Source: an uncultured Neomegalonema sp.
GTDB taxonomy: Bacteria > Pseudomonadota > Alphaproteobacteria > Rhodobacterales > Rhodobacteraceae
Length of the DNA stretch: 64,000 bases
Reading direction: 5' to 3'
Assembly (NCBI GenBank): GCA_937911325.1
Contig: CALDSD010000081.1
Coordinates: 1 to 64,000 of the forward strand
Part shown: one piece after another, positions 54,738-63,602 of the stretch
How the letters are laid out: each line of letters opens with the position of its first letter
Position numbering within the stretch: the first letter of the stretch is position 1
The notes under the pieces: model-generated
What the model saw: the letters and a program-made list of their open reading frames with translations, nothing else
Told to the model about the DNA's origin: nothing
The model's database searches: none
Made by a program: the position numbers and the translations under genes

Positions 54738-55271
54738 ATGTCAGAGTCGGGGAGGGCGACGGACGTCGCGCCCGCATGTTTCAAAACGCCGTTTCCCAAT
54801 GCGCCGCTCGACTGCGGCGAACGAGCCGTCGACGCCGCCTGGATCGACTACAACGGGCACATGAACATTGGATACTACGGCGTCGCCTTCGACCAGGCGA
54901 TTGATCATGTTTTCGACGAATGGATCGATTGGGGCGGGGCGTACGCCGCGCGCGAAAAGATGGGTCCGTTCGCGCTGCAGTCGCAACTGCACTTTCTCGA
55001 CGAACTCAAGTTGGGTGAAAGCTTCGTCGTCCGGTTTCAGCTTCTAGACTGCGACCACAAGCGAATTCACTACTTCGCGACGATGTACAACCTCCGGACG
55101 GGCTCGCTCGCTGCGACATGCGAGACTGTCTCAATGAATGTCGATCTGACGGCGCGGCGATCAGCGCCCTTGCCCGACCGGCAACGGCGTCGCATTGAAG
55201 AACTGTTGAATGCGCATCGTGAGCTTCCACGACCGGAGCTCGCCGGCGCGTCCTTGGGGTTGCGGCGCTGA
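54738..55271 (+). CDS. hotdog-fold thioesterase
   Basis: 177 residues. WIDYNGHMNIGYYGVAFDQAID contains the DYNGHMN signature of the 4HBT-like/betainyl-CoA thioesterase group, with a central helix and the strand FVVRFQLLDCDHKRIHYF. Cytoplasmic. Closest in layout to thioesterases fused to carnitine dehydrogenase, but no carnitine genes are here. Substrate unknown. Divergent from the FAD oxidase with a 141-base promoter gap. Confidence 0.82.
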   Translation: MSESGRATDVAPACFKTPFPNAPLDCGERAVDAAWIDYNGHMNIGYYGVAFDQAIDHVFDEWIDWGGAYAAREKMGPFALQSQLHFLDELKLGESFVVRFQLLDCDHKRIHYFATMYNLRTGSLAATCETVSMNVDLTARRSAPLPDRQRRRIEELLNAHRELPRPELAGASLGLRR

Positions 55272-55329
55272 ACGCACGCCGAGAGGCGACAGCGAAAACG
55301 GGTAGGCGCAGGGTTCGAAAGCGGCGGTC

Positions 55330-57003
55330 ATGTCCACCAGCAACCGATATCGCACGTTGCGGCGTAAAGCTTGGGTCATCCGGATCCGGCCAATCCTCGA
55401 ACGCGCGATGTCGATGGAGCAGCCTTATCTCTGGGTGATCGCCATCATTGTCGGCAGTCTCTCCGCCTGCGCCGCGGTCGTGTTTGTGGAGACGCTGAAT
55501 TTTCTAGCGCTGACATTCTATGGCGCGACGGAGGAGACGCTCTACGAGAGAGCCGCCGCCCTGCCTTGGTGGGTGTTGCTGCTGACGCCGGTTCTCGGCG
55601 GCGTGATCGTCGGGCTCATCACGAAACACCTCGGCGGCCACGACAGCCCGATCGGCGTCGCGGAAGTCATTGAGGCGCGCGCGCTCCAACAGGGTCAAGT
55701 CGACTTGCGGCAATCAAGCGCGTCTGTTCTCGCCGCTTCGGTTTCGCTTGGGATGGGCGCTAGCGCGGGCCGCGAAGGCCCCGCGGTCCTGGCGGGCGCG
55801 ACGATTTCGTCCCTCGTCTCCCGCTACCTCAAGCTGGCGCCGCACGACGCGCGAACCGTGATGGGGTGCGCAGTCGCAGCGGCGGTCTCCGCAAGCTTCA
55901 ACGCGCCTTTGGCGGGCGCCCTGTTCGCGCTGGAGGTCGTGCTTGGCCACTATGCGGTCCGCGCGTTCGCGCCGATCACGATCGCCAGCGTCGCGGGCGC
56001 AGTGATCTCGCGCAGTTACTTTGGCGACGAAGCCGCCTTCGCAATTCCGTCTGTCGCGTTCGGCTCGTATGCGCAGTTCCCTGCATTTTTCTTGCTGGGC
56101 CTGCTGTCGGCGGGGGTCGCCGGCCTGATGATGTGGTCGATCTTCCTGGCCCGCGATGTGATCGACGGCGTTCGAGAAGCGGCGAAGGTTCCGGTTTGGC
56201 TGCAGCCCGCCATGGCTGGATTTCTGCTCGGGTGCACAGCGCTCGTTTTCCCCAACGTGATCGGCGTCGGATACCAGACGACCAGCCTGGCGCTCGCGGG
56301 CGCCTTTGGGTTCTGGACCTGTGTGCTCTATGCGGTCGCCAAATGTTTCGCCACCGCAGTGACGCTTGGCGGGCGGTTCGCCGGCGGGGTCTTTTCGCCG
56401 GCGCTGGTCTTGGGCGCCTTGACCGGCTCGGCCTACGGCGCCGTCGCGACGGACATCTTCCCGTCGGTCGCCGGCAGCCAGGAGCTTTACGCCCTAGCCG
56501 GAATGGGCGCCGTCGCCGGCGCGGTTCTGGGCGCTCCGGTCTCGACCACTTTGATCGCGTTCGAGCTTACTGGCGACTACGGCACCGCCATCGCGGTGAT
56601 GGTGTCGACCTCCGTGGCGACCGTCGCGACCCAACAGACGGTCAATAAGAGCTTCTTCCACTGGCAGCTGCATCGACGCGACATCGATCTTGCCGCGGGC
56701 CCGCAGCACTTCCTGCTGCCGACCATGAAAGTCAGTCTCTACCTTCGCCCACGAGGGGCGGAGAACGGCGCTTCAGATACAGCCGCCTGGGCGCTTGTCG
56801 AGCAAGGCGTGTCTCTGCGCGCGGACGATACGTTGGAGGATGCGTTCCCGCTGTTTCGCAATGGAGCGCTGGCCTTCGTGCCGGTCGTCGGAGAAATCGA
56901 AGAGGGCGCTGGCGACACTTTGATCGGCGCTCTTTTCTATACAGACGCGCTTCGCGCCTATAACCGGGCCTTGGTCGACGTGCACGAGGAGGAGCACAGC
57001 TGA
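55330..57003 (+). CDS. ClC-family chloride channel/transporter with CBS-like tail
   Basis: 557 residues. Membrane ClC core with GAGREGP-type motif (gating Glu E149), NAPLAGALFALEVV, GGVFSPALVLG and a C-terminal CBS-like pair (about residues 465-550, SLRADDTLEDAFPLF). Numbering runs in step with the E. coli ClC-ec1 protein (E148, E203). At the internal proton-glutamate position it has V203 after E202, as in ClC channels, so proton coupling may be lost. The ATG follows GGCGGTC with no strong Shine-Dalgarno. Confidence 0.85.
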   Translation: MSTSNRYRTLRRKAWVIRIRPILERAMSMEQPYLWVIAIIVGSLSACAAVVFVETLNFLALTFYGATEETLYERAAALPWWVLLLTPVLGGVIVGLITKHLGGHDSPIGVAEVIEARALQQGQVDLRQSSASVLAASVSLGMGASAGREGPAVLAGATISSLVSRYLKLAPHDARTVMGCAVAAAVSASFNAPLAGALFALEVVLGHYAVRAFAPITIASVAGAVISRSYFGDEAAFAIPSVAFGSYAQFPAFFLLGLLSAGVAGLMMWSIFLARDVIDGVREAAKVPVWLQPAMAGFLLGCTALVFPNVIGVGYQTTSLALAGAFGFWTCVLYAVAKCFATAVTLGGRFAGGVFSPALVLGALTGSAYGAVATDIFPSVAGSQELYALAGMGAVAGAVLGAPVSTTLIAFELTGDYGTAIAVMVSTSVATVATQQTVNKSFFHWQLHRRDIDLAAGPQHFLLPTMKVSLYLRPRGAENGASDTAAWALVEQGVSLRADDTLEDAFPLFRNGALAFVPVVGEIEEGAGDTLIGALFYTDALRAYNRALVDVHEEEHS

Positions 57004-57029
57004 TCCCTTGCACCCTCGATCAACGCGCG

Positions 57030-57356
57030 TTGCTACACAATCTGCCCGATGCGCGCAGCGCCGAGATCACAGAGACTATTCACCAGTCGGCCGCGGTTCG
57101 GATCGAACGCATCGTATCGCATGGGCAATCGTCGCCGGACGGATTTTGGTACGATCAGAGCGAGGCTGAGTGGGTCATGGTCCTGGCCGGCGCCGCGCGC
57201 CTCCAGATCGAAGGGGAAGGCTCCCCGCGGCTGCTCGGACCGGGGGACGCCCTCAACTTGCCGGCGCATTGTCGACATCGCGTCCTTTGGACGGATCCAA
57301 AGCAGCCGACGGTCTGGCTCGCGGTCTTTGTGAAAGAGGCGACCGACGGCCTTTAG
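57030..57356 (+). CDS. cupin-domain protein
   Basis: 108 residues from a TTG at 57030. A single cupin barrel: EAEWVMVLAGAARLQIEG (motif 1) and HCRHRVLWT with LGPGDALNLP. The same frame is open to the ClC stop. A strong GAGGAGGAG sits just before an in-frame CTG at 57000, so a CTG start giving ten more residues is possible. Metal site incomplete; function unknown. Stop overlaps the convergent monooxygenase stop. Confidence 0.7.
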   Translation: MLHNLPDARSAEITETIHQSAAVRIERIVSHGQSSPDGFWYDQSEAEWVMVLAGAARLQIEGEGSPRLLGPGDALNLPAHCRHRVLWTDPKQPTVWLAVFVKEATDGL

Positions 57357-57661
57357 GCGCCCTCGACCGCCTCGAACAGCTCGAGTTCGGGCGGCTCCAG
57401 ATACTGTGTCTTGCTGGCGCCGGCGTCTTTGTGCGCCAGGCGGAACGCTTCGGATTTGGTCCAGGCCTCAAACGCGTCTCGCGACGCCCAGACCGAGTGC
57501 GATGCGTAGAGGACGTGATCCTCGGCTTCTCCGCCCTTGAGCAAGTGGAACGTTTTGAACCCGGGAACGTCGGCCAGCAGCGACTGACGGTTTTTCCAGA
57601 CCGCTTCGAATGTCTCTTCAGACCTGAGAGCGACCTTGAACCGGTTCATGGCGACGAACAT
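57353..57661 (-). CDS. IsdG-like heme monooxygenase / ABM domain
   Basis: 102 residues, antibiotic-biosynthesis-monooxygenase ferredoxin-like fold, usually a dimer. The heme-degrading triad of IsdG/IsdI (Asn, Trp, His) lines up as N6, W67 and H77. The core AFEAWTKSEAFRLAH is typical. It probably opens heme for iron; no TonB receptor or heme transporter is nearby. Minus strand, convergent with the cupin gene. Confidence 0.78.
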   Translation of the reverse strand: MFVAMNRFKVALRSEETFEAVWKNRQSLLADVPGFKTFHLLKGGEAEDHVLYASHSVWASRDAFEAWTKSEAFRLAHKDAGASKTQYLEPPELELFEAVEGA

Positions 57662-57723
57662 GCGATTTCCCTCTGTGCGCTTTCAGGCGCAGCTGACCCA
57701 AGGCGTCGGGATCGCGCAAGCCC

Positions 57724-59121
57724 TCAGGACAGGACCTGCTCAATTCGCGCAGCAGCCGACAAGAGAGCGGCCTCGCCGCGTGGGGCGCCGATCACCTGCA
57801 CGCCAAAGGGCATCCCGTCATCGAGCGATCCTGACGGCATGGAGATGACCGGCAGTCCCTGAAGCGACCAGACGAACGTGATCGTCAGCCAGTCCATGTA
57901 GTTCTCAAACGCAACCCCCTCGCAAGCGTCGGGGAAGCGTGTCTCAACCGGGAAGGCGGGCATCGAAGCCCCGGGACACAGAATGGCGTCCACGCCGCTC
58001 GCAAACAGCTCGAGCGTCGCCGCGGTCATCGCCGACCGCGCCAGGCGCGCGTTGATGATCTCTTCCGCGGTCAACTCCAGACCCTTTTCGGCGTTCCAGA
58101 TCACTTCGGGTTTCAGAGCGTCGCGGTGGGTCTCAAGCATCGGCAGGAACTTCTGGGCGAAGCCGACCGCCCGCAGCGTTTGGAACGCCTGCTTTGTCGC
58201 GCTGTAGTCAGGCAGCTCTTCTGAAATCTCCACACCGGCGTCGGCCAGGCGCTCGACGCTTCGGCGAAATGCAGCCCGCATCCGGGAATGCACCGGCGGC
58301 AATCCGCAATCTTCGGTGACGACAATGCGCAGCTTCTCTTTTGGTTGCTGAGCCGCGGCGAAGAAAACGCCGTCGGCCGTATCAAATGAGATCGGATCGA
58401 GCGGCGTCGCGCCCGCCATCGCGTCCAACCCCAGGCCAAGGTCGCCGACGTCCCGCGCCATCGGACCTTCGACCGAGAGATCGTTGAACATGTCGCCGTC
58501 GGGGCCATGACCGATCCGGCCCGGCGTGGGCCGGAGCCCACAGACGCCGCAAAAGGTCGCCGGCGTCCGCAGCGAGCCGCCGAGATCGGATCCATGTGCG
58601 AGCCAGGCCATCCCATGCGCCAGCGCGGCGGCGCCGCCGCCCGACGAGCCGCCTGCAGTCAGGGCGTGATCATGCGGATTGCGCGTTGCGCCGAAGACGT
58701 CGTTGAAAGTGTTGCCGCCCGCGGCCCATTCGGGTGTGTTGGATTTGGCGAAGACGACGCCGCCGCGCGCCTCGAGCCGCGTGACAAGCTCATCGGAGCG
58801 TGTAGCGACGTTGTCGGCGAAGATCGGCGAGCCATACGTTGTTCGCACGCCGCTCACATCGGTCATGTCCTTGATTGGGATCGGCAAGCCGGCGAGCAAT
58901 CCGCGCTCAGACGCCGGTCGTGTTTCAAGGTTCGCCGCGTGCTCGCGCGCGCGCTCGAAACAGAGCGTGGGGAGCGCATTGACGGGATGCGCGCCGATCT
59001 GGTCGCGATTGCCAACGCGCGCTTCGACGACGTCGAGCGCTTCGCTTGGGCTGAGCGCGCCGTCGCGCAGAAGGGCGACGATCGCGCGTGCGGGGCGGTC
59101 CAGCAAAGGAAGATCATCCAT
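57724..59121 (-). CDS. amidase, amidase-signature family
   Basis: 465 residues. Ser-cisSer-Lys triad seen as IKDMTDV (Lys about 84), GGSSGGGAAALA (cis-Ser about 158) and GSDLGGSLRTPA (nucleophile Ser about 182). Hydrolyses carboxylic amides; no GatB/GatC genes are present, so it is not the tRNA amidotransferase GatA. Substrate unknown. Located alone, 62 bases upstream of the minus-strand monooxygenase gene. Confidence 0.88.
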   Translation of the reverse strand: MDDLPLLDRPARAIVALLRDGALSPSEALDVVEARVGNRDQIGAHPVNALPTLCFERAREHAANLETRPASERGLLAGLPIPIKDMTDVSGVRTTYGSPIFADNVATRSDELVTRLEARGGVVFAKSNTPEWAAGGNTFNDVFGATRNPHDHALTAGGSSGGGAAALAHGMAWLAHGSDLGGSLRTPATFCGVCGLRPTPGRIGHGPDGDMFNDLSVEGPMARDVGDLGLGLDAMAGATPLDPISFDTADGVFFAAAQQPKEKLRIVVTEDCGLPPVHSRMRAAFRRSVERLADAGVEISEELPDYSATKQAFQTLRAVGFAQKFLPMLETHRDALKPEVIWNAEKGLELTAEEIINARLARSAMTAATLELFASGVDAILCPGASMPAFPVETRFPDACEGVAFENYMDWLTITFVWSLQGLPVISMPSGSLDDGMPFGVQVIGAPRGEAALLSAAARIEQVLS

Positions 59122-59263
59122 GGCTCAGGCTTACCCCTTAGACCCGATGGCCGCACCCGTTTTTACACGAATGTCACATTCGTCGTGAGCTCGGCTACGA
59201 AACTGGCGATCGGGTCGGCGCCGCCCCATATCCAACGCCGACCAAGGGCGTTTGGGAGAAACC

Positions 59264-59677
59264 ATGAAGATTGGAGACGCCGCTCGAGCCGCCGGCCTTC
59301 CTGTCAAAACGGTGCGGTACTATGCCGATATCGGGCTGGTGTCGCCCAGGTCCCGGACCGCGTCCGGTTATCGGGACTATGCGGACGACGATGTTCGCCG
59401 GCTGAGGTTTGTTCGGCAATCTCGCGCATTCGGCTTCAACGTCGAGGAATGTCGGGAGCTCCTGTCTCTGTACGCCGACCGCAGCCGCGCGAGCGCCGAC
59501 GTCAAGCGGATCGCCCAGGCCAAAGTCGCCGAACTTGACCTGCGTCTTCGCGAGTTGCACGCGCTGCGCGACGAACTCTCGTCTCTCGCCGCCGCGTGCC
59601 AGGGCGACGATCGGCCAGACTGTCCGATCCTGGCCGGCCTTGCCGGAACGCAGGACAAGCAGCGAGCGCCGACATAA
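59264..59677 (+). CDS. cueR: CueR/HmrR-like copper-responsive MerR regulator
   Basis: 137 residues. N-terminal MerR winged helix ([23 protein letters not shown]) with a dimer helix. The metal loop keeps C112 and C120 spaced as in CueR (C-x7-[10 protein letters not shown]) and S77, which marks monovalent Cu/Ag/Au sensors. GGGAGAAA precedes the ATG. CueR activates copper export and oxidase genes; none is adjacent, but msrA lies 94 bases downstream. Confidence 0.85.
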   Translation: MKIGDAARAAGLPVKTVRYYADIGLVSPRSRTASGYRDYADDDVRRLRFVRQSRAFGFNVEECRELLSLYADRSRASADVKRIAQAKVAELDLRLRELHALRDELSSLAAACQGDDRPDCPILAGLAGTQDKQRAPT

Positions 59678-59771
59678 CGCGGAAGAGCTGGTCGAAACGT
59701 TTTTAAGGACTACTTTTATCCCGACGCATGATGCGACGGTGATGGCGCCGGAACGAGAAAAGGAATGGGAA

Positions 59772-60419
59772 ATGCTCAGTCTGTTCAAAAAGACCGCGAT
59801 GCCGGACCCGGCGAAAGCGCTTCCCGGACGCGCAGAGCCGCTTCCCACCGCCTCAGCTCACTTCGTGAACGGCAATTCGCTCAAGGCGCCGTTTCCTGGC
59901 GGCTTGCAGACCGCGATGTTCGGAATGGGATGCTTCTGGGGAGTTGAGCGGAAGTTCTGGAACACGCCGGGTGTTTGGGTGACGGCCGTCGGCTATGCGG
60001 GCGGCTACACGCAGAACCCGACGTACCGGGAAGTCTGTTCGGGCCAGACCGGCCACAACGAAGTCGTTTTGGTTGTCTTCGACCCGTCCAAAGTCAGCTA
60101 TGAAACGTTGTTGCAGGTCTTTTGGGAGGGGCATAATCCAACCCAGGTCATGCGCCAGGGCAACGATGTCGGCACGCAGTACCGGTCTGGCGTCTATGTC
60201 TATGACGATCACCAGCGCGCCGCGGCCGAGGAGACGCGCGTCGCGTATCAAGATCGGCTGACAAGCGCAGGCTATGGAAAGATCGCGACGGAAATCCTGC
60301 CTGCGCCGGAGTTTTTCTATGCCGAGGACTACCACCAGCAGTATCTCGCGAAGAACCCCGGCGGCTATTGCGGCGTCGGCGGCACCGGCGTCAGCTGCCC
60401 GATCGGCGTCGACGCCTGA
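59772..60419 (+). CDS. msrA: MsrA, peptide-methionine-(S)-S-oxide reductase
   Basis: 215 residues from ATG 59772 with AAGGA upstream. Catalytic C54 in [36 protein letters not shown] and the [12 protein letters not shown] segment are family hallmarks. Resolving cysteines lie in the C-terminal GGYCGVGG and SCPIG. Repairs oxidised methionine with thioredoxin. A larger in-frame extension upstream overlaps cueR in another frame and is not coding. Confidence 0.93.
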   Translation: MLSLFKKTAMPDPAKALPGRAEPLPTASAHFVNGNSLKAPFPGGLQTAMFGMGCFWGVERKFWNTPGVWVTAVGYAGGYTQNPTYREVCSGQTGHNEVVLVVFDPSKVSYETLLQVFWEGHNPTQVMRQGNDVGTQYRSGVYVYDDHQRAAAEETRVAYQDRLTSAGYGKIATEILPAPEFFYAEDYHQQYLAKNPGGYCGVGGTGVSCPIGVDA

Positions 60420-60463
60420 GGTGGCGTACGCGGCTCCGGCCTAGACAGCTCAGCGGCAAGATG

Positions 60464-60491
60464 AAAGAGGTCGGGACGCCCGGCCTCTTTT
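60464..60491 (+). terminator. intrinsic terminator of msrA
   Basis: AAAGAGGTCGGG and CCCGGCCTCTTT pair (one G-T wobble) around ACG, ending in TTTT. It is nearly symmetrical, so it may act in both directions. It lies 44 bases after the msrA stop and just before prmA. Confidence 0.8.
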
Positions 60492-60522
60492 GCTGTCGCG
60501 GCCTCTTTCTCCGGAGAACCCG

Positions 60523-61392
60523 ATGCCGACTTACACTGCCCTCGCGACCCTGGACGACGAGCCTGCGGCCTATGCCCTTTCGGACGCGTTGGAGGCGTTG
60601 GATCCCACCGGCGTCGGCGCGTTTGAGATCGAGGACGGTTCAGGACGTTGGGAGGTCGGCGGCTACTTCAACGAGAAGCCTGACGATGTGGCGCTGGCGC
60701 TCTTGGCGGCGGCGCATGGCGCAACGCGGTTCGTGGTCTCAGAAGTCGGGGATACGGACTGGGTGGCGCAGGTGCGGCGCGAGCTGAGCCCGGTGCGCGC
60801 CGGGCGGCGCTTTATCGTCCATGGCGGGCATGATCGCAGCGCAGTTCCCTTGAACGCCGTCTCGCTGGAGATCGAAGCGGCCATGGCGTTTGGAACCGGG
60901 CACCACGGCACCACGGAAGGATGTCTGGAGGCGATCGACGCCTTGCGGCTGACGCCCGGCTTTCATCCGCGCCGCATCGCCGATATCGGGTGTGGAACCG
61001 GTGTTCTGGCGATGGCCGCCGCGCGGGTCTGGCAGGCTCGGATCATCGCAACCGACATCGATCCGGTCGCCGCCGCCACAGCCAGGGCGAACTTCCGCGC
61101 GAACAGGATCGGGTCCTCGGCGGCGGTTGGGCGCGCGCCGGGGTTTCGCCACGCGCGCATCCACGCGCTGGCCCCTCTGGATCTGGTGTTGGCGAACATT
61201 CTCGCGCGCCCTCTGCGTTTGTTGGCTCCGGACATGGCGCGCTTCACTCGGAGCGGGGCCCGCGTCGTCCTTTCCGGTGTTCTGGAGCGACAAATACGCT
61301 TTGTGTTGGGTCCGTTTGAAAACCGCGGCTTTGCGCTAGAGCGTCAAGCTTTGAAGCGCGGTTGGGCGACATTGACCCTTCGCCGGTTCTGA
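60523..61392 (+). CDS. prmA: PrmA-type ribosomal protein L11 methyltransferase
   Basis: 289 residues. The SAM fold is visible as AFGTGHHGTTEGCLEAI, IADIGCGTGVLAMAAA and TDIDPVAAATARAN; LDLVLANILARPLRLLAP carries the N-P-like substrate motif of the family. Start 60523 follows GGAGAA. Methylates lysines of L11. The N-terminal 90 residues are the L11-binding part and are more diverged than the catalytic half. Confidence 0.88.
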   Translation: MPTYTALATLDDEPAAYALSDALEALDPTGVGAFEIEDGSGRWEVGGYFNEKPDDVALALLAAAHGATRFVVSEVGDTDWVAQVRRELSPVRAGRRFIVHGGHDRSAVPLNAVSLEIEAAMAFGTGHHGTTEGCLEAIDALRLTPGFHPRRIADIGCGTGVLAMAAARVWQARIIATDIDPVAAATARANFRANRIGSSAAVGRAPGFRHARIHALAPLDLVLANILARPLRLLAPDMARFTRSGARVVLSGVLERQIRFVLGPFENRGFALERQALKRGWATLTLRRF

Positions 61393-61396
61393 AATG

Positions 61397-61424
61397 AAAA
61401 CGCCGCCCCAATCGGAGCGGCGTT
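61397..61424 (-). terminator. terminator of the DUF1127 gene, shared hairpin sequence
   Basis: AACGCCGCCCC and GGAGCGGCGTT pair with one mismatch around AATC. On the minus strand the stem is followed by TTTCATTT. The outer stem is the same as the bhcC-bhcD hairpin at 12714-12743. Confidence 0.65.
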
Positions 61425-61449
61425 CCTGTCTCAGTTCATTTCGTCGCGC

Positions 61450-61656
61450 TTAGAAGCGGCTCGTTCTTTCCCACGCGAAAGTCTCGATATCGGTCTCGAC
61501 GCCGATGTCGCGCAGGTTGTGCGCGTTGACGCGGCGCAGGGCGTCGACTGTTTCGAGCCACGCCATGTACTGGCGGACCGGCTTGATAAAAGTATCCGTG
61601 ATCGAAACACCAGTGCGGAAATCGACGGGTTTCGCGGCGACAGCAACGTCAGACAT
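61450..61656 (-). CDS. DUF1127-domain small protein
   Basis: 68 residues ending RRVNAHNLRDIGVETDI with the RDIG motif of DUF1127, a family of small arginine-rich proteins common in alphaproteobacteria and tied in some to phosphate and stress control. The minus strand upstream of the ATG has AGGAGG. Function not known here. Confidence 0.75.
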   Translation of the reverse strand: MSDVAVAAKPVDFRTGVSITDTFIKPVRQYMAWLETVDALRRVNAHNLRDIGVETDIETFAWERTSRF

Positions 61657-61821
61657 ATGTAACCCTCCTCAGGTTCTCGGTGACCCGCACGGCGTAACTT
61701 GTGCGTTGACGGGGAGTTAGAGATGAGGAGGGCTGCTTTCAACTGCACTTTTCACATGGGACCCATGCATGCAGATCATGACGGAATCGCCCATGATTCA
61801 AGAGCGACCCCGACTGTTCCA

Positions 61822-62088
61822 TCAGCGACGAAAATCGTGCCGATCGAGTTTCAGAGCACGCAAACGACGACCGACCGACTTGACGGCTTCGTGCTCGATA
61901 TAGCTTGGAAAACCGTCCGCGAGCCGGGCCCGCGAAACCCGAGCGGGATACCGGGAGAAGTCTTCGCGTCTTCGAGTGAAAACGCCAAGCAGCGCATGCA
62001 TCCAGTTCTCGGAGCTTTTGGCCGGGATCGTCGCCTCTGATGGCGCCTGAGCCAGTTTTGTTTCCTCATGGGAAGATTTTTTTCTCAT
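61822..62088 (-). CDS. small hypothetical protein
   Basis: 88 residues from an ATG with a strong AGGAGG 10 bases upstream. Start MRKKSSHEETK is charged; the second half (WMHALLGVFTRRREDFSRYP, EHEAVKSVGRRLRALK) is basic and helical. The ribosome-binding site is the main support. No family recognised. It is the second small basic protein in this minus-strand pair with the DUF1127 gene. Confidence 0.55.
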   Translation of the reverse strand: MRKKSSHEETKLAQAPSEATIPAKSSENWMHALLGVFTRRREDFSRYPARVSRARLADGFPSYIEHEAVKSVGRRLRALKLDRHDFRR

Positions 62089-62356
62089 AGTTCTCGCGCC
62101 TCCTTTTGTTCGCGAGTGGTCTAGGCAGACGTCGACATCTGCAGCGACATCGCAGTTCAGCGTCAACTATCTGTCATAAACCTGTCGCAAACAAGGTCAG
62201 AGCGCACAGTTTCAGGATTTCTGCCTGTGGTCGCTGGCGGGAGATCGCAAGCCATGGTATCCGCATCTAAAGATGCTACTAATTGTGCCTTGTAACGGCA
62301 TATGCTGAGTGCTTCGGCGAGCACAAAGATGCGAGGGCGAGAATGCAGGGGCGAAC

Positions 62357-62863
62357 ATGCGGGTGATTGGCGTCGACCCTGGATTGCGGCGAATGGGCTG
62401 GGGCGTCGTAGACGTCGACGGCGTAAAACTGCGTCACGTCGCCAACGGCGTGTGCCAATCCGACGGTTCGACGGATCTGGCGAGCCGGCTGGCGGGGCTC
62501 TTTCGGCAGCTTGAAGACGTCGTCAACACGCACAAACCCGCGACTGCCGCGGTGGAGCAGACCTTCGTCAACAAGGACGCGGCGGGAACGCTCAAGCTCG
62601 GTCAGGCGCGCGGCGTCGCGATGCTGGTTCCTGCATTGTGTGGGATCGACGTCGCGGAATACGCGCCGAACGCGGTGAAGAAGGCCGTCGTCGGCGTCGG
62701 ACATGCTCAGAAAGAACAGATCCAACACATGGTCGGCGTTTTGCTGCCCGGCGCCAAGGTCGCGGGACCGGACGCGGCGGACGCGCTCGCGATCGCGATC
62801 TGCCACGCCTATCAAGCCGACGCGCGTTCGCGGATGGCTGCGGCCGTCGCTGCGGCGCGCTAG
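62357..62863 (+). CDS. ruvC: RuvC, Holliday junction resolvase
   Basis: 168 residues. RNase-H-like nuclease that cuts Holliday junctions. Acidic residues lie in [12 protein letters not shown] (D7), AVEQTFVN and [14 protein letters not shown]. Start 62357 follows AGGGG. ruvA begins 16 bases after its stop. Confidence 0.95.
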   Translation: MRVIGVDPGLRRMGWGVVDVDGVKLRHVANGVCQSDGSTDLASRLAGLFRQLEDVVNTHKPATAAVEQTFVNKDAAGTLKLGQARGVAMLVPALCGIDVAEYAPNAVKKAVVGVGHAQKEQIQHMVGVLLPGAKVAGPDAADALAIAICHAYQADARSRMAAAVAAAR

Positions 62864-62879
62864 GAAAGGGACACGCGCT

Positions 62880-63593
62880 ATGATCGGCAAGATCTCTGGA
62901 CGGGTCGGATACATCGCGGACGATCACGCGCTGATCGAGGCGGCGGGCGTCGGTTATGTCGTCTACTGCGCGCCCAGGACGCTGGCGGCGCTGCCTCGGC
63001 CAGGCGGGACGGCGGCCCTCTTCACGGAACTCGTGGTGCGCGAAGACCTGATGCAGCTGTTCGGCTTTACGACGCTGGTCGAAAAGGAATGGCATCGGCT
63101 GCTGACCTCTGTGCAAGGCGTGGGGGCGAAAGTCTCGTTGTCGATCCTCGGCGCTCTGGGCCCCGACGGCGTCAGTCGGGCGATCGCGCTCGGCGACAGC
63201 TCGGCCGTCAAGCGCGCGCCTGGCGTCGGTCCGAAGCTGGCGTTGCGCATCGTCAATGAACTCAAAGACAAAGCCCCGAACGTGATGGCGCTCGGCGCAG
63301 CCGCCGCCAAGGCGGCGACGCCGGTGGAGGGAGCCTCGCCGGCCGCGGGGATCGACCCCGCCGCCGGCGAGCCAGATCCGGGATCTGGCGGCGAAGACCC
63401 GATCGTCGCGCCCGAGGCGCCGAGCGCGGCGGAAGCTGAGGCCGATGCGCTTTCGGCGCTGGCCAATCTCGGCTATCAGCCGCACGAAGCCGCGAGCGCC
63501 GTCGCGCGCGCCGCGAAGCAGGCGGAGGAGGCCGGCGAACCGGTCGAGCCCGCGGCGCTGATCAAGGCGGCGCTCAAGACGCTGGCGCGATAG
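62880..63593 (+). CDS. ruvA: RuvA, Holliday junction branch-migration subunit
   Basis: 237 residues, longer than the usual 200. MIGKISGRV starts the OB domain; the helix-hairpin-helix pair is [16 protein letters not shown] and [17 protein letters not shown]. An acidic, Pro/Ala-rich linker (about residues 145-190) separates it from the C-terminal RuvB-binding domain ([20 protein letters not shown]). AAGGGA lies before the ATG at 62880. Confidence 0.93.
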   Translation: MIGKISGRVGYIADDHALIEAAGVGYVVYCAPRTLAALPRPGGTAALFTELVVREDLMQLFGFTTLVEKEWHRLLTSVQGVGAKVSLSILGALGPDGVSRAIALGDSSAVKRAPGVGPKLALRIVNELKDKAPNVMALGAAAAKAATPVEGASPAAGIDPAAGEPDPGSGGEDPIVAPEAPSAAEAEADALSALANLGYQPHEAASAVARAAKQAEEAGEPVEPAALIKAALKTLAR

Positions 63594-63602
63594 GCCGCAG
63601 TG

